A DNA stretch of 64,000 bases from Rhodopseudomonas sp. P2A-2r. GTDB taxonomy: Bacteria > Pseudomonadota > Alphaproteobacteria > Rhizobiales > Xanthobacteraceae. How positions within the stretch are numbered: position 1 is the stretch's first letter; each line of letters begins with the position of its first letter. The notes beneath the pieces are model-generated. The model saw only the letters and a list, made by a program, of their open reading frames with translations, had not been told where the DNA came from and searched no databases. A program made the position numbers and the translations under genes. Shown piece after piece: positions 1-9,643 of the stretch. The DNA lies in assembly GCF_026015985.1 (NCBI RefSeq), contig NZ_CP110389.1, forward strand, positions 6,108,001 to 6,172,000, in the 5' to 3' direction.

Positions 1-918
1 GTCGAAGCGCGGCGTGTAGCCGAACTCGGTCTTCAGCCTGCTGTTGTCGAGCACCGGCCGGTACTGGATGAACTTGACGTTGCCCGGACCGAGCTTGCTC
101 AGCCGCAGGGTCTGCAGCAGCCACAGCACGCCCTTCAGCACGGCTGGCGGGATTGGAAGATACGGCTTGCCGTTGAGGCGGGCGATCTCGCGCAGGCTTA
201 GCGTGCCATCGCCGGCCAGATTGTAGACGCCGCCGCGGCCGTCGCGCACCGCCTGCGCCAGCGCCGCCACCACGTCGCTGTCGGCGATCAGCGAGAACGG
301 CGTCGCGGTGCCGCTGAGACCGATCACCGCCGGGCGTTCGAACATCGCGGTGATCTGGTTGTCAGTGGAAGGTCCCAGCACGGTGCACGGCCGGAACACT
401 GTCTGGCGCAGTTGCGGATGCTCGGTGCGCCAGCGCGCCAGCATCTCCTCGACCTCGCGCTTGTTGCTGGCATAGGGGAAGTCCGCATTGCCACGCAGCG
501 GATCGCTCTCGCGCAGCGGCACCGGATTGTCGGCGTGGTAGCCGTAGGCGGCGCCGCTCGAGGTGACGATCAGATGCTCGACGCCGGCGGCGAGGCAGGC
601 TTCCAGCACGTTGCGGGTGCCGAGCACGTCGATCTCGTAGTCACGCCGCGGGTCGCCGCCGACCGCGACCACCGAGGCCAGATGCACCACCGTGCGCGGC
701 CCCACCCGGGCGACGATCTCCTTCAACCGCTCCGCGCGGATGTCGGCGGTCTCATAAGCAATGCCGGCGATACGGTCGCCGCCTGCGACCTCGCGCAGGT
801 CCAGCGCCGTGACCCCGGCGTCCGGCATCCCCGCCAGTTCGCGCAGCAATGCGCTGCCGATGAAGCCGGCGGCGCCGGTCACCAGCACGCCGCGCGGTGT
901 CGCACTCAGGTCGTTCAT
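1..918 (-). CDS. NAD-dependent epimerase/dehydratase, extended SDR family (3' end outside window)
   Basis: An N-terminal Rossmann fold is visible near residue 13 (VTGAAGFIGSALL), followed by the TSSGAAYG strand and the catalytic YxxxK as YASNK. These mark an extended short-chain dehydrogenase acting on a nucleotide sugar or similar substrate; the substrate cannot be read from the sequence. The 306 codons seen run off the left edge without a stop, so the C-terminus is missing. The ATG at 918 overlaps the stop of the upstream symporter gene by 4 bp (ATGA), so the two genes are translationally coupled. Nothing in the neighbourhood points to a sugar pathway. Confidence 0.85.
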   Translation of the reverse strand, partial: MNDLSATPRGVLVTGAAGFIGSALLRELAGMPDAGVTALDLREVAGGDRIAGIAYETADIRAERLKEIVARVGPRTVVHLASVVAVGGDPRRDYEIDVLGTRNVLEACLAAGVEHLIVTSSGAAYGYHADNPVPLRESDPLRGNADFPYASNKREVEEMLARWRTEHPQLRQTVFRPCTVLGPSTDNQITAMFERPAVIGLSGTATPFSLIADSDVVAALAQAVRDGRGGVYNLAGDGTLSLREIARLNGKPYLPIPPAVLKGVLWLLQTLRLSKLGPGNVKFIQYRPVLDNSRLKTEFGYTPRFD

Positions 919-1853
919 GCTGCCCCCTGTTCACGTGCGGACGCGGGATCGCGCCGCTTCCACCACGCAGCCAGCGCCCAGCCTGATACCAGGTGCCAGA
1001 CGCCCCAGCCTGCGGCGACCAGAGCGGCGCCGCCGAGCCCGTCGAACTGGTTGAGAATCAGCGCCAGGCCGAGCCCGGAATTGTGCATGCTGACCTCGAT
1101 GGTCAGCGCGCGGGTGTCGGCCTCGTCCAGCCGCAGCACCCGCGCGGCGCCCCAGCCGAGCCCCACCGCCACGGCGTTGTGCAGCACCACGAACGGCAGC
1201 ACAGACTGCGCGAACACCGTGATGTAGCGCCAGTTGCTGGCGGTGGCGGCGACGATGAAGCCGATCAGGAACACGAAAGCCAGGATCTGCAGCGGCCGCC
1301 GCAGCCGGTCCGCCAGGCGCGGCAGATAGCGCACCGTGAGCAGGCCGGCGACCATGGGCACGCCCAGCAGCAGCACGGTCGAACCGATAAAGGAGAGCGG
1401 CTCGACGCTGACCTGGCGCAGGAGGGCGGCGGTGTGGGGATTGAGCCCGGCCCAGAATAGGATGTTGAGCGGCGTGGTCACCACCGCGAGCAGGCTGGAG
1501 AGCCCGGTCATCGACACCGACAGCGCGGTGTTGCCGCGCGCCATGTGGGTGATCAGGTTGGAGATATTGCCGCCGGGACAGGCCGCCACCACCATCATGC
1601 CGAGCGCGATGGAGGGCCGCGGCTGCAGCGCCATGGTGATCGCCCAGGTCACCGCCGGCAGCACCAGCAGCTGCGCCACGAGGCCGGCCAGCGGCGCCGC
1701 CGGGCGCCGGAACACGGCAACGAAATCGGCCACCCGCAGGTCGAGCGCCACGCCGTACATGATCAGCGCCAGCACCAGGCCAAGCGCCGACTGCCCGGTC
1801 GGGCTGATGTTCAGAAGGATGTCGTCGATCCCCTGCCCCTGCGTCGCGGCCAT
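915..1853 (-). CDS. Bile acid:sodium symporter (BASS) family transporter
   Basis: The 312-residue protein is almost entirely hydrophobic, with about nine or ten membrane segments. It carries the family signature around ACPGGNISNLITHMARGN, where BASS proteins bind sodium. Known members import bile acids, pantoate, pyruvate or other organic anions with Na+; the substrate here is unknown. I place the start at the ATG at 1853, preceded by an AGGGGG ribosome-binding site. A longer reading from 1889 adds 12 residues without a comparable site. It is co-transcribed with the downstream epimerase gene through an ATGA overlap. Confidence 0.85.
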   Translation of the reverse strand: MAATQGQGIDDILLNISPTGQSALGLVLALIMYGVALDLRVADFVAVFRRPAAPLAGLVAQLLVLPAVTWAITMALQPRPSIALGMMVVAACPGGNISNLITHMARGNTALSVSMTGLSSLLAVVTTPLNILFWAGLNPHTAALLRQVSVEPLSFIGSTVLLLGVPMVAGLLTVRYLPRLADRLRRPLQILAFVFLIGFIVAATASNWRYITVFAQSVLPFVVLHNAVAVGLGWGAARVLRLDEADTRALTIEVSMHNSGLGLALILNQFDGLGGAALVAAGWGVWHLVSGWALAAWWKRRDPASAREQGAA

Positions 1854-1977
1854 GCGTCCCCCTGTGAGCGTGGAGGTACGTGCTGCCAACCAGACGCGCG
1901 ATTCCCGCCTTTGGCGGAACTCTAATCAAGGGGTCCCGGAGAATCCATGGCCTGTGCGCACCCGGGGCACAAACAGA

Positions 1978-2002
1978 AGAAGGGCCCCACCGGGGCCCTT
2001 CT
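1978..2002 (-). terminator. Rho-independent terminator of the cytochrome bc1 genes
   Basis: An 11-bp perfect stem (AGAAGGGCCCC with its complement) closes a 3-base loop just after the fbcH stop. On the minus strand the stem is followed by the T-rich sequence TTCTGTTTG. It separates fbcH from the symporter gene downstream. Confidence 0.75.
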
Positions 2003-2022
2003 GGAAGGATATCCTTCGCAAA

Positions 2023-4089
2023 TCAGTGGGCGTTGGCCCAGACTTTCTTCTTTGTGTAGTACATCAGGCCGGCGAAGATCACGAGGAAGAACATGACCTG
2101 GAAGCCGAGCCGCTTGCGCGCCTCGAGGTGCGGTTCGGCGGTCCACATCAGGAAGGTCGAAACGTCCTTGGCGTACTGCGCGACCTTCTGCGGCGAACCG
2201 TCGTCATAGGTCACCTGATCGTCGGAGAGCGGCTTCGGCATCTTGATGGCGTGGCCGGGGAAGTACGTGTTGTAGTAGGCGCCGTCCGGCAGCTTGAAGT
2301 CGGCCGGCGGCGGATCGACGTAACCCTGCAGCAGGGCGTCGATGTAGTTCGGGCCCTTCTCCTGGAACTGGGTGAAGAAGTCGAAGATGAACTGCGGGAA
2401 GCCGCGATCGTAGTTGCGCGCCTTGGCCATCAGCGACAGGTCGGGCGGATATGCGCCGCCATTGGCGGCACGGCCGGCGTTCTCGTTGGCGAACGGCGCC
2501 GGGAACTTGTCGGCAAGACGGCCGGGACGCTCGAACATGTCGCCGGCATCGTTGGGACCGTCCTGCACCTTGTATTCCGACGCGACGGCGAGCGCCTGTG
2601 CCGCGGTGAAGCCGGGGCCGCCCTCATCCGCGAGGTTGCGGAAGTGCAGCAGGTTCATCGAGTGGCAGGTCGAGCAGACTTCCTTGTAGACCTTGTAGCC
2701 GCGCTGCAGCGCGCCGCGGTCGAACTTGCCGAACGGACCGGCGAACGACCAGCTCTGCGACGGCGGCAGGTTGCCGCCATGCTCCTGGGCCCGGGCGTCC
2801 TGCATGCCGCCGGCGATCAGGCCGCCGGCCAGCACCAGCGCGACAATCGCGGAGGCGGCCTTCTTGCCGTAGCTGGCGAGCACGTCGTCGGCGATCGAGT
2901 TCGGCAGGGCGCGGGGCTTCTCGACCTTGCTGAGGATCGGCAGCACGATCAGGAAGTAGGCGAAGTAGCAGAACGTCAGCACGCGGCCGGCGATGATGTA
3001 GATGCCTTCCGCCGGCTTGCCGCCGAGCCAGCCGAGCACGATGCACACCACCACGAAGATCCAGAAGAACTGCTTGGCGATCGGGCGATAGCGCGACGAG
3101 CGCGTCTTGGCGTTGTCGAGCCAGGGCAGGAACGCCAGCACGATGATGGCGCCGAACATGGCGATCACGCCGCCGAGCTTGCTCGGGATCGAGCGCAGGA
3201 TCGCGTAGAACGGCAGGTAGTACCATTCCGGCACGATGTGCGCAGGGGTCACGCCGGGATTGGCCGGGATGTAGTTGTCGGGGTCGCCGAGGTAGTTCGG
3301 CACGTAGAACACGAACCAGGCGAAGAAGATCATGAAGCACACCATGCCGAAACCATCCTTGATGGTCGCGTAGGGCGTGAACGGCACGGTGTCCTTCTCG
3401 GTCTTCGGCTCGACGCCGGCCGGGTTGTTCTGGCCGGCCACATGCAGCGCCCAGACGTGCAGCACGACGACGCCGGCGATCACGAAGGGCAGCAGGTAAT
3501 GCAGCGAGAAGAAGCGGTTCAGGGTCGGGTTGCCGACCGAGTAGCCGCCCCACAGCAAGGTCACGATGCTGTCGCCGACGTAGGGAATGGCGGAGAACAG
3601 GTTGGTGATGACGGTGGCGCCCCAGAAGCTCATCTGGCCCCACGGCAGCACGTAGCCCATGAAGCCGGTCGCCATCATCAAGAGGTAGATGATCACGCCG
3701 AGGATCCAGAGGATTTCGCGCGGCTCCTTGTACGACCCGTAATAGAGGCCGCGGAACATGTGGATGTACACGGCGATGAAGAACATCGAAGCGCCGTTGG
3801 AATGCAGGTAGCGCAGCAGCCAGCCGTAGTTCACGTCACGGACGATGGCCTCGACCGAGTTGAAGGCCAGCGTGGATTCCGGCGTGTAGTGCATCGCCAG
3901 GATGACGCCGGTGATGATCTGCACCCCGAGCATGAACGACAGGATGCCGCCGAACGTCCACCAGTAGTTCAGGTTGCGCGGTGTCGGATACACCACGAAA
4001 GACGAGTGCATCAGCCCGAGGATCGGCAAACGCCGTTCGATCCACTGCAGGGCGGGATTGGTCGGCTGGTAGGTGGATGGTCCGCTCAT
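2023..4089 (-). CDS. fbcH: Fused cytochrome b / cytochrome c1 of the bc1 complex
   Basis: This 688-residue polyprotein encodes two subunits of ubiquinol:cytochrome c reductase (complex III). Residues 1 to about 425 are a complete cytochrome b with eight membrane helices and the [13 protein letters not shown]o-site motif. After a short hydrophobic segment ending ARAQ, which resembles a signal-peptide cleavage site, comes cytochrome c1, with its haem motif CSTCH near residue 471 and a C-terminal anchor helix near residues 665-680. In Bradyrhizobium the fbcH product is cleaved into mature b and c1, and the internal signal-like segment fits that. The gene lies 58 bp downstream of the Rieske gene and ends at a strong terminator, so it closes the operon. 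Confidence 0.96.
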   Translation of the reverse strand: MSGPSTYQPTNPALQWIERRLPILGLMHSSFVVYPTPRNLNYWWTFGGILSFMLGVQIITGVILAMHYTPESTLAFNSVEAIVRDVNYGWLLRYLHSNGASMFFIAVYIHMFRGLYYGSYKEPREILWILGVIIYLLMMATGFMGYVLPWGQMSFWGATVITNLFSAIPYVGDSIVTLLWGGYSVGNPTLNRFFSLHYLLPFVIAGVVVLHVWALHVAGQNNPAGVEPKTEKDTVPFTPYATIKDGFGMVCFMIFFAWFVFYVPNYLGDPDNYIPANPGVTPAHIVPEWYYLPFYAILRSIPSKLGGVIAMFGAIIVLAFLPWLDNAKTRSSRYRPIAKQFFWIFVVVCIVLGWLGGKPAEGIYIIAGRVLTFCYFAYFLIVLPILSKVEKPRALPNSIADDVLASYGKKAASAIVALVLAGGLIAGGMQDARAQEHGGNLPPSQSWSFAGPFGKFDRGALQRGYKVYKEVCSTCHSMNLLHFRNLADEGGPGFTAAQALAVASEYKVQDGPNDAGDMFERPGRLADKFPAPFANENAGRAANGGAYPPDLSLMAKARNYDRGFPQFIFDFFTQFQEKGPNYIDALLQGYVDPPPADFKLPDGAYYNTYFPGHAIKMPKPLSDDQVTYDDGSPQKVAQYAKDVSTFLMWTAEPHLEARKRLGFQVMFFLVIFAGLMYYTKKKVWANAH

Positions 4090-4147
4090 GATGCGATCCT
4101 GAGGAGAGAAGCGACGCGAAGGGTGAAGTCTCGGAGAGGGCCGAGGC

Positions 4148-4675
4148 TCAGCCGATCTTGATCTTGGTGTCGGAAATGAAGGCGTAAGGCGGCACCGGCA
4201 GGTTCAGCGGCGCGGGGCCGGAACGGATGCGGCCGGACGAGTCGTACTGCGAGCCGTGGCACGGGCAGAAGAAGCCGTCGTAATTGCCTTCATGGGCGAT
4301 AGGGATGCAGCCGAGATGGGTGCAGATGCCGATCACCACCAGCCACTGGTCGTGGCCTTCCTTGACGCGGGACTGGTCAGACTGCGGGTCTGGCAGGCTG
4401 GCGGTCGGAACCGCGCGGGCCTCTTCGACCTGCTTCTTGGTACGGTTCATGATGTAGATCGGCTTGCCGCGCCAGAACACCTTGATGTCCTGGCCCTCGG
4501 CGATCGGCGTCAGATCGACATCGATCAGGGCGCCGGCGGCGATGGTCGAGGCATCCGGGTTCATCTGGGAAATCAGCGGCCAGGCCACGGCAGCGGCGCC
4601 AACTGCGGCCACCGCGCCCGTTGCTACGAAGAGGAAATCACGGCGTGTCGGTTCCGCCGAAGACGATGTCGTCAC
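4148..4675 (-). CDS. petA: Ubiquinol-cytochrome c reductase Rieske iron-sulfur subunit
   Basis: This is the 2Fe-2S subunit of the bc1 complex. The two cluster-binding motifs are CTHLGC (about residues 117-122) and CPCHGSQYD (about 137-145). A twin-arginine signal-anchor is present ([18 protein letters not shown]), as expected for a protein folded before Tat export. I chose the GTG at 4675, giving 175 residues starting (M)[13 protein letters not shown]. An ATG at 4840 would add 55 residues of low-complexity sequence ahead of the Tat motif, which is unlike the family. It is the first gene of the fbcFH pair. Confidence 0.93.
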   Translation of the reverse strand: MTTSSSAEPTRRDFLFVATGAVAAVGAAAVAWPLISQMNPDASTIAAGALIDVDLTPIAEGQDIKVFWRGKPIYIMNRTKKQVEEARAVPTASLPDPQSDQSRVKEGHDQWLVVIGICTHLGCIPIAHEGNYDGFFCPCHGSQYDSSGRIRSGPAPLNLPVPPYAFISDTKIKIG

Positions 4676-5379
4676 GATTCCAAGCCCTTTCTCATCTGCA
4701 GCAGGCGATCCCCGCCCGGTGACGCGACATGCGTGCAACCCCCTGGGAGCGCCGGCGTCCGCGATTGCCGCGGCGGCAGAACGACCATTTGTCCCGGCCA
4801 GGCAGGCGGAACAGACAGTCCAGAATCGTTCTATTGGCACCCTTGCTGCGGCAGTGCAAGCCCACTATCTGCCTGCGCGCGTGCAATGCACTGAAACAGG
4901 GGCTGCCTGCCTTTCGTCCCGACATTTCAGGGCACGGATTCCGACAAATGCGGGCCCCTCCTGCGGTCCGGACGCGCCGCGATTTGAGCCGCCCGACCGG
5001 TCGCCGCGGGGCCGCCCCCGACATCCGCCGCCGATCCGTCGGCCGGCCGATGACGGGACAGATTGTCGCGGAAATCGCCGCATTCTGCAGTGTTTGCGCG
5101 ATCGCCGGGATCGCACGGCGCGGTCTCAATCTATTCTAAACCCCAACGGCTGGTCATCGCGCCGTGTCTGCGCCTAGAGCTGAAGCAGCAAAATACCGGC
5201 AACGCCGGAGCAGCATTCAGAGGCCGCGTGACGACAGCCCGAACCATTCCCGAACCGACCGGCGCGATGGCCCTGCCCCCGGCGCAGGCCGCCGGGGACG
5301 ACCGTGGCCTCGCGCAACGCGCGGCCCGGCGCGGGGAGCGGCCAGGCGGTCGTCGCACCAACCGACCGACGGTGGCATC
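4676..5379. other. Intergenic region of about 700 bp between divergent petA and PepSY genes
   Basis: I find no convincing gene here. Open frames exist on both strands but are Arg/Pro/Ala-rich shadows with no recognisable motif. The region should hold the promoters for the bc1 operon and for the PepSY gene. A TTCTAAA at 5134-5140 matches one half of the iron-control element TTTAGAA-N3-TTCTAAA, but the other half is poor. Confidence 0.5.
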
Positions 5380-6675
5380 ATGAGATCGATCTTCGGAAAA
5401 CTGCATCGCTGGGCCGGATTGCTGACGGCCGGCTTCCTGTTCTTTTCCGGAATCACCGGCGCCGTGATTTCGTGGGACCACGAACTCGACGATCTCCTGA
5501 ACAAGAAGCTCTTCGACGTCACCACGCCGGGCCCGGCCCGCCCCTCGGTTGAACTCGCAGCCCTGATCGAGCAGCGCGACCCCCGCGCCCGCGTCCGCTA
5601 CCTGCTGACCACGCCGGAAAAGGGCGAGTCGCTGGCGTTCTTCGTGCAGCCGCAGATCGACCCGGCCACCGGCAAGCGCTTCACCCTCGACTACAACCAG
5701 GTCTTCCTCGATCCCAACACCGGCGCCGAACTGGGCCGGCGTTACTGGGGCGCGGTGTGGCCGGTGACCCGGGAGAACTTCGTCTCGTTCCTCTACAAGC
5801 TGCACTACACCATGCACATCCCGGAGTTCTGGGGCAGCGACCGCTGGGGCGCGCGGCTGCTTGGCGTCATCGCCATCATCTGGACCATCGACTGCTTCGT
5901 CGGCTTCTACCTGACGCTGCCGGCACGCCGGCTCGTCAAGGCCGGGCGAGCGGCCTCCGTCGAACGCGAACTCGGCAAGGGTTTCTGGGCGCGCTGGGAG
6001 CCGGCGTGGAAGATCAAGACCTCCGGCAGCGCCTATCGCATCAACTTCGACATCCACCGGGCCTTCAGCCTGTGGACCTGGGCGCTGCTGTTCGTCATCG
6101 CCTTCACGGCGTTCTCGCTGAACCTGTATTTCGAGGTGTTTTCGCCGCTGATGAAGAAGGTCTCGGACTACACGCCGACGCCTTTCGAGCTGCGCGAGTA
6201 CCGCGACCTCGACCATCCCATCGAGCCGAAAATGACCTTCGCCGACATTCTGGCGCGCGCCACCGCCGACGGCAAAGCCCGCGGCTGGGACGCCCCGGTC
6301 GGCTCGCTGTTTTACGGCGCGGCCCACGGCGTCTACGCTGCGGGGTTCTTTCGTCCCGGCGAGGACCACGGCGCCGCGGGCGTCGCGCCGGCGCAATTGT
6401 ACTACGACAGCGAGGACGGCCGCCCGATCGGCGACCGGGTGCCCTGGGTCGGTACCGCCGCCGACATTTTCGTGCAGCTGCAGTTACCGCTGCATTCCGG
6501 CCGCATCGCCGGCCTGCCCGGCCGCATCCTGATCTCGCTGATGGGCCTCGTCGTCGCGGTACTGTCGGTGACCGGCGTGGTCATCTGGTGGCGCAAGCGC
6601 CGCGCCCGGGTCCGGGTTCGGGTGCGCGAAACCGGGGCAACTCGCCCGGGCGGACGGCTGGCGCCGGCGGAATAG
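5380..6675 (+). CDS. PepSY-associated transmembrane protein (PiuB-like, iron-regulated family)
   Basis: The 431-residue inner-membrane protein has four clear hydrophobic segments: near residues 10-30 (AGLLTAGFLFFSGITGAV), 155-175, 225-245 and the C-terminal stretch ending VVIWWRKRR. Two PepSY-like periplasmic regions lie between them. The N-terminal FGKLHRWAGL motif is typical of the family, whose members are often iron-regulated and linked to siderophore uptake or periplasmic ferric reduction. No siderophore or TonB gene is adjacent, so that role is family knowledge only. The ATG at 5380 fits the LHRW motif near the N-terminus; an upstream extension to 5164 is Arg-rich and not family-like. 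Confidence 0.8.
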   Translation: MRSIFGKLHRWAGLLTAGFLFFSGITGAVISWDHELDDLLNKKLFDVTTPGPARPSVELAALIEQRDPRARVRYLLTTPEKGESLAFFVQPQIDPATGKRFTLDYNQVFLDPNTGAELGRRYWGAVWPVTRENFVSFLYKLHYTMHIPEFWGSDRWGARLLGVIAIIWTIDCFVGFYLTLPARRLVKAGRAASVERELGKGFWARWEPAWKIKTSGSAYRINFDIHRAFSLWTWALLFVIAFTAFSLNLYFEVFSPLMKKVSDYTPTPFELREYRDLDHPIEPKMTFADILARATADGKARGWDAPVGSLFYGAAHGVYAAGFFRPGEDHGAAGVAPAQLYYDSEDGRPIGDRVPWVGTAADIFVQLQLPLHSGRIAGLPGRILISLMGLVVAVLSVTGVVIWWRKRRARVRVRVRETGATRPGGRLAPAE

Positions 6676-6757
6676 CGCGCGGCTTGCGGCATCGGCGCGG
6701 GACCGCTATCGGCTGGCCCCGGGCGGCGGCATCGTGCCGCCGCGGAGCCGCCACCCT

Positions 6758-7216
6758 ATGCGCATCGCGCTCTATCAGCCCGACATCCCGCAAAACACCG
6801 GCACCATCCTGCGGCTGTGCGCCTGCCTCGGCGTGGAAGCCCATATCATCGAGCCCGCCGGCTTCCCGATCTCCGACCGCCATTTCCGTCGCGCCGGCAT
6901 GGACTATCTCGACCATGTGACCATCGTCCGCCATGACTCCTGGGGCCATTTCGAACAGTGGCGCGCCGCGAACGACCTGCGGCTGGTGCTGTTCACCACC
7001 AAGGGCGCCACGCCCTATCTCGAGCACCGCTACACCGCCCGGGACATCCTGATGTTCGGCCGGGAATCCGCCGGGGTCCCCGATGCGGTGGCAGCCGCCG
7101 CCGACGCCCGGGTGGTGATCCCGATCCGCGCCGGCCTGCGCTCGCTCAATATCGCCATGGCCGCGGCGATGGCGATGGGCGAGGCGTTGCGGCAGGCCGG
7201 GCCGTCGCCGCCCTGA
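6758..7216 (+). CDS. trmL: tRNA (cytidine(34)-2'-O)-methyltransferase
   Basis: A 152-residue SpoU/TrmD (SPOUT) methyltransferase, matching TrmL in length. The N-terminus MRIALYQPDIPQNTG is the TrmL motif, and the knot region carries MFGRESAGVP and the C-terminal RSLNIAMAAAMAMGEALRQ. TrmL methylates the wobble ribose of certain tRNA-Leu species using SAM. The start is the ATG at 6758 because the family begins exactly here. It lies about 80 bp after the PepSY gene and directly before the histidine kinase. Confidence 0.93.
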   Translation: MRIALYQPDIPQNTGTILRLCACLGVEAHIIEPAGFPISDRHFRRAGMDYLDHVTIVRHDSWGHFEQWRAANDLRLVLFTTKGATPYLEHRYTARDILMFGRESAGVPDAVAAAADARVVIPIRAGLRSLNIAMAAAMAMGEALRQAGPSPP

Positions 7217-7218
7217 GT

Positions 7219-9570
7219 TTGTCCCCGCAAGCCGGCCGCATTGTCCTGCGGAACCAAATCGCGGCGTCGCCACTTGCCGAAGGTTGGCTTGTCGATTGCA
7301 GCAAACTGGCAGGTGACGTTCGCGCAAATCCTGCGTATCCGTGCCGCAAGCGGTCCTTTTGCCGGAGATCCGTCCTGCCTGTCCCACCCCATACGATCGA
7401 AACAACCAGTTTCCTGGAAGGCGGCGGCGAAACAGGCGCCCTGATCCGGGACTATGACTGGTCCTCGACCTCGCTCGGCCCCCTCGCCTCCTGGCCGCAA
7501 AGCCTGAAGACCGCCACCGGGCTGATCATCCGTTCCACCGTCCCGATCGTGATGCTGTGGGGCGACGACGGCATCATGATCTACAACGATGCCTATTCGG
7601 TATTCGCGGGCGGACGGCATCCGCAGCTGCTTGGCAGCAAGGTCCGCGAGGGCTGGCCGGAGGTCGCCGACTTCAACGACCACGTCATGAAGGTCGGCCT
7701 CGCCGGCGGCACGCTGGCCTATCGCGATATGGAACTGACGCTGTATCGCAACGGCGTCCCCGAACAGGTCTGGATGAACCTCGACTACTCGCCGGTTCCG
7801 GACGAGAGCGGGCGGCCGGCCGGCGTCATCGCCATTGTGGTCGAGACCACCGAGCGGGTGCTCGCCGACCGCCGCAATGCCGCCGAACAGGACCGGCTGC
7901 GCAAGATGTTCGAGCAGGCGCCGGGCTTCATGGCGATGTTCGACGGGCCGGATCACGTCTTTACGCTGGCCAATGCCGCCTACATGCGGTTGATCGGCAA
8001 TCGCAAGGTCATCGGCCTTCCGGTGCGCGAGGCGCTGCCGGAGGTGGTGGGCCAGGGCTTTCTCGAGATTCTCGACGACTGCTTTCGCAGCGGCCGGCCG
8101 TTCGTCGGCACCGGCCAGAAGGTTCTTCTGCAGCGCACGCCCGCTACCGCATTCGAGGAACGCTTCGTCGACTTCGTCTATCAACCGGTCGTCGAGGAAA
8201 ACGGCGCCGTCCGCGGGCTTTTCGTCGAGGGATCCGACGTCACCGAGCGGGTGCGCGCCGAGGCCGAACTGCGCCGCTTCACCGAGCGGCTGGAAGCCAG
8301 CGTCAGCGAACGCACCTCCGAACTGGCCGCGGCCAACCGGCAGCTGGTGGCGCAGATCGAGGAGCGCGGGCGCGTGGAAGCGACGCTGCGGCAGATGCAG
8401 CGGCTGGAGGCGGTCGGCCAGCTCACCTCCGGGGTCGCCCATGACTTCAACAACCTGCTGACCGTGGTGCTCGGCAATATCGGCTTTCTCGAGCGCACGC
8501 TCGAGCAGGCCGGCATTGGCGGCAAGGCGCGCGAGCGGCTCGGCTACATGAAGGCCGCCGCCGATCGCGGCGCACGGCTGACCGGGCAGTTGCTGGCATT
8601 CTCGCGCCGGCAGCGGCTCGAGGCCAAGCCGCTCGATCTGAACGAGACCGTCGCCAGCATGCGCGACCTGCTGCAGAGTTCGATGGGCGGCGAGGTCCGG
8701 CTCGAGACGGTGCTGCAGCCCGACCTGTGGCCGGCGCTGGTGGATGCCACGCAGATCGAACTGGTGATCCTCAACCTCGCCATCAACGCCCGCGACGCCA
8801 TGGCGGTGGGCGGCTCGCTGACGGTGGCGACCGCCAATGTGATGCTCGGCCCGCCGCAGCGGCCGGATGCGCCGCCGGCCGGGCAATACGTCATGGTGTC
8901 CGTGACCGATACCGGCTCGGGCATGCCGCCCGAGGTGCTCGCCAAGGCCTATGAGCCGTTCTTCACCACCAAGCCGGTCGGCAAGGGCTCCGGACTGGGG
9001 CTGGCGCAGGTCTACGGCTTCGCCAAGCAATCCGGCGGCGGCGTCCAGATCGACAGCACGGTGGGCCAGGGGACCTCCGTGAAGGTCTATCTGCCGCGAT
9101 CGACGGCCCGCCAGGCCCCCGAACCTGCCGAGCAGAGGATCGCGCCCACCGGCCGGATGTCGGGTCGGCCGCGCCGCGTGCTGCTGGTCGACGACGACAG
9201 CGCCGTGCGCGAAGTCACCTCGGCGATGCTGCAGGAACTGGGCTGCATCGTGATCGAGGCCGGCAGCGGCGGCGCCGCGCTCGACCTGCTGGAGAGCGCC
9301 ACCGATTACGACCTGCTGGTGCTGGATTTTGCCATGCCCGGCATGAACGGCGCCGAAGTGGCGCGCGAAGTGCGGTTGCGGCGGCCCGGCCTGCCGATCC
9401 TGTTCGTCACCGGCTATGCCGATACGTCGGCGCTGGAGGATGTCAGCGAGGACCGCATCGTGCAGAAGCCGTTTCGCGACGACGATCTGGTCGTGAAAGT
9501 GCGCCGGCTGCTCGGCGCCGCGCGCGATGCGAGCGCGGACAAGTCGGTTCCGATCCAGAGCGGCGAATAG
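7219..9570 (+). CDS. Hybrid PAS-domain sensor histidine kinase with C-terminal receiver
   Basis: From the N-terminus there are two PAS domains (about residues 75-214 and 225-348), a coiled-coil linker, a HisKA box with GVAHDFNN (phospho-acceptor His near residue 408), an HATPase domain with the LAINARDAM N-box and DTGSGMPP / GKGSGLGLAQVYG G-boxes, and a receiver domain (about 653-769) with acceptor Asp in LVLDFAMPG. No membrane segment is visible, so it is probably cytoplasmic. The start is uncertain: the conserved GGGETGALIRDYDWSSTSLGP region has no ATG or GTG just before it. The TTG at 7219, three bases after the trmL stop, is used here. A CTG at 7375 has a GGAG 7 bp upstream and would give a more typical N-terminus. 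The signal is unknown. Confidence 0.85.
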   Translation: MSPQAGRIVLRNQIAASPLAEGWLVDCSKLAGDVRANPAYPCRKRSFCRRSVLPVPPHTIETTSFLEGGGETGALIRDYDWSSTSLGPLASWPQSLKTATGLIIRSTVPIVMLWGDDGIMIYNDAYSVFAGGRHPQLLGSKVREGWPEVADFNDHVMKVGLAGGTLAYRDMELTLYRNGVPEQVWMNLDYSPVPDESGRPAGVIAIVVETTERVLADRRNAAEQDRLRKMFEQAPGFMAMFDGPDHVFTLANAAYMRLIGNRKVIGLPVREALPEVVGQGFLEILDDCFRSGRPFVGTGQKVLLQRTPATAFEERFVDFVYQPVVEENGAVRGLFVEGSDVTERVRAEAELRRFTERLEASVSERTSELAAANRQLVAQIEERGRVEATLRQMQRLEAVGQLTSGVAHDFNNLLTVVLGNIGFLERTLEQAGIGGKARERLGYMKAAADRGARLTGQLLAFSRRQRLEAKPLDLNETVASMRDLLQSSMGGEVRLETVLQPDLWPALVDATQIELVILNLAINARDAMAVGGSLTVATANVMLGPPQRPDAPPAGQYVMVSVTDTGSGMPPEVLAKAYEPFFTTKPVGKGSGLGLAQVYGFAKQSGGGVQIDSTVGQGTSVKVYLPRSTARQAPEPAEQRIAPTGRMSGRPRRVLLVDDDSAVREVTSAMLQELGCIVIEAGSGGAALDLLESATDYDLLVLDFAMPGMNGAEVAREVRLRRPGLPILFVTGYADTSALEDVSEDRIVQKPFRDDDLVVKVRRLLGAARDASADKSVPIQSGE

Positions 9571-9643
9571 ACGGCACGGGCTTCCGAATGGCATTGGGCG
9601 CGCGGCTGCGCTAGACCGCCCCTCCCAACGGAGAGCCGGCGAC

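Noticed and set aside
1336..4161. A 941-codon open frame on the plus strand
   Set aside because: It is antisense to fbcH and the symporter gene, is Arg/His/Asp-rich with no motif, and reflects the high GC at third positions.
7030..9594. An 854-codon open frame on the minus strand
   Set aside because: It is antisense to the hybrid histidine kinase, whose domain motifs are complete; the antisense product has only low-complexity His/Arg/Gly sequence.
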